Source: an uncultured bacterium
Lineage (GTDB): Bacteria; Bacillota; Clostridia; Lachnospirales; Anaerotignaceae
DNA length: 7,221 nucleotides
Reading direction: 5' to 3'
Assembly: GCA_905214825.1 (NCBI GenBank)
Contig: CAJMNV010000100.1
Span: 1-7,221, forward strand
How positions within the stretch are numbered: position 1 is the first letter of the stretch; each line of letters starts with the position of its first letter. The notes below the pieces were generated by a model. It saw nothing but the letters and a program-made list of their open reading frames with translations, did not search any database and had not been told where the DNA came from. The translations under genes and the position numbers were made by a program. Below, piece by piece: positions 6,295 through 7,221 of the stretch.

Positions 6295-6340
6295 AAAAGA
6301 GCTGATATACAATGTTTCGTACTGGTATATTAGCTCTTTT
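6295..6340. terminator. Two-way terminator between the flavoprotein and pyruvate formate-lyase
   Basis: AAAAGAGCTGATATAC (6295-6310) pairs over 16 positions, with one G-T, with GTATATTAGCTCTTTT (6325-6340) around a 14-base loop. Flanking A and T runs make it work in both directions. It is the main stop for pyruvate formate-lyase, whose TAA is at 6402-6400, and a second stop for the flavoprotein. Confidence 0.82.
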
Positions 6341-6399
6341 ATATTAGGAATGACAATCGTATATCATTGTTTTTTATATTTTATAATATTTTTGGTGTT

Positions 6400-7188
6400 T
6401 TATATTGCTTCGTGGAATGTACGCTGAATGACTTCCAGTTGTTGTTCACGGCTCAAACGGCTGAAATTAACTGCATAGCCGGAAACACGAATGGTCAATG
6501 TTGGATACTGTTCTGGATGTTCCAAGGCATCCATCAGCAGTTCACGATTTAACACATTGACATTTAGATGATGTGCTCCTTGTATGAAATATCCATCTAA
6601 AATAGCAGTCAGATTATGTACACGCTCTGTTTCTGTTTTCCCAAGTGCTTTTGGTATAATAGAGAATGTATTGGAAACACCATCTTGGCACACAGAACGA
6701 TAGGGAATTTTAGCCACAGAATTTAAAGAAGCCAATGCACCATTTTTATCTCTGCCATGCATGGGATTTGCACCGGGTGCAAAAGGTTCGCCATCTTTTC
6801 GACCATCTGGTGTAGAACCTGTTTTTTTGCCATACATAACATTGCTGGTGATGGTCAATGCAGACAGTGTATGAATACCATTGCGGTAGAGTGGATGCTT
6901 TTTGAGTTCTGCGGAGAAATAGGAAGCAATTTCTACTGCAATATCATCTACACGGTCATCATCGTTACCATATTTCGGGAAATCTCCTTCAATTTCAAAA
7001 TCAATAGCAATACCCTGCTCGTTTCGGATAGGACGTACTTTGGCAAATTTGATTGCAGAAAGGGAATCGGCTGCGATAGAGATACCCGCTATCCCAAATG
7101 CTGCCAAGCGTTCTACAATGGTATCATGCAGTGCCATTTGGCTGCTTTCATAAGCATATTTGTCGTGCATATAATGAATGATATTGAT
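6400..7188 (-). CDS. pflB: Pyruvate formate-lyase (formate C-acetyltransferase), C-terminal third; 5' part missing or broken at the window edge
   Basis: This glycyl-radical enzyme converts pyruvate and CoA to acetyl-CoA and formate in fermenting cells. Recognisable family blocks, from the N-terminal side, are NIIHYMHDKYAYES, AADSLSAIKFAKVRPIRN, DFEIEGDFPKYGNDDDRVDD, TITSNVMYGKKTGSTPDGR, FAPGANPMHGRDKNGALASL, AHHLNVNVLNRELLMDA and the radical site IRVSGYAVNF. The radical glycine is at codon 6480-6478. The catalytic cysteine pair lies in the missing part; the full enzyme is about 740-760 residues. Family homology continues upstream of Met 7170 (I-N-I-I-H-Y) to about 7188, then meets an in-frame TAG (7191-7189), and the preceding codons do not match the expected D-W-L-x-x-Y-V-N. 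No ribosome binding site precedes Met 7170, so this is not a separate short gene. Activation would need PflA, which is not in view. Confidence 0.93.
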   Translation of the reverse strand: MNIIHYMHDKYAYESSQMALHDTIVERLAAFGIAGISIAADSLSAIKFAKVRPIRNEQGIAIDFEIEGDFPKYGNDDDRVDDIAVEIASYFSAELKKHPLYRNGIHTLSALTITSNVMYGKKTGSTPDGRKDGEPFAPGANPMHGRDKNGALASLNSVAKIPYRSVCQDGVSNTFSIIPKALGKTETERVHNLTAILDGYFIQGAHHLNVNVLNRELLMDALEHPEQYPTLTIRVSGYAVNFSRLSREQQLEVIQRTFHEAI

Positions 7189-7206
7189 CTAGACACCATG
7201 ATGCCC

Positions 7207-7220
7207 ACGCTCATGAGCGT
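7207..7220. repeat. 14-bp perfect palindrome at the right window edge
   Basis: ACGCTCATGAGCGT is its own reverse complement and lies one base from the window end, in the part that no longer matches pyruvate formate-lyase. It may mark a rearrangement junction or a fold-back artefact at a contig end. Confidence 0.6.
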
Positions 7221-7221
7221 A

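Noticed and set aside
6242..6427. A 61-codon plus-strand frame after the flavoprotein.
   Set aside because: It crosses the two-way terminator and enters the end of pflB on the opposite strand, and it has no start signal.
6400..7170. A stand-alone C-terminal pyruvate formate-lyase piece acting as a spare glycyl-radical part like GrcA/YfiD.
   Set aside because: GrcA is about half this size, homology here continues upstream of Met 7170, and no ribosome binding site precedes it; a broken pflB fits better.

Overview
The window is AT-rich and reads like an anaerobic low-GC Firmicute of the class Clostridia, most likely Lachnospirales or a relative. The evidence is strong AGGAGG-like ribosome binding sites, sigma-A type promoters, U-rich intrinsic terminators, an S-layer-homology (SLH) protein end, a clostridial-style chemoreceptor, a CoA-disulfide-reductase-like flavoprotein and pyruvate formate-lyase. 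No genus can be fixed from this sequence. No phage, IS, CRISPR, tRNA or rRNA was seen.

Layout. Positions 3-143 hold the last residues of an SLH-domain protein, entered through a 16-A tract and followed by a terminator. A well-formed sigma-A promoter (381-409) then drives a 695-residue dCache methyl-accepting chemotaxis protein (458-2545, +). After it lies a decayed scrap that looks like the end of a YoaP-like/GNAT-associated protein (2588-2820). A strong two-way terminator (2819-2876) follows, and then a membrane-anchored lipase-like alpha/beta hydrolase read from the other strand (2900-4249, -). A divergent 371-base region carries the lipase start signals, a 10-bp inverted repeat, a candidate Rex redox operator and an extended -10 promoter. 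It leads into a CoA-disulfide-reductase/rhodanese fusion (4621-6237, +) whose 3' end runs through its own terminator hairpin. A second two-way terminator separates it from the C-terminal third of pyruvate formate-lyase (6400-7188, -), whose homology breaks off just before the window edge.

How the genes fit together. Each gene appears to be its own transcription unit, alternating in direction and isolated by terminators; this is not an operon. The metabolic thread is anaerobic redox balance: pyruvate formate-lyase makes acetyl-CoA and formate without producing NADH, and the neighbouring flavoprotein uses NAD(P)H to reduce CoA disulfide or persulfide. The chemoreceptor senses a small extracellular ligand, and the hydrolase probably acts at the membrane.

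I did not find a convincing new multi-gene system. The most useful observations are the terminator placed inside the flavoprotein reading frame with a shortened rhodanese domain, the Rex-like operator, the decayed gene at 2588-2820, and abnormal sequence at both window ends. The abnormal ends suggest contig ends or rearrangement junctions.
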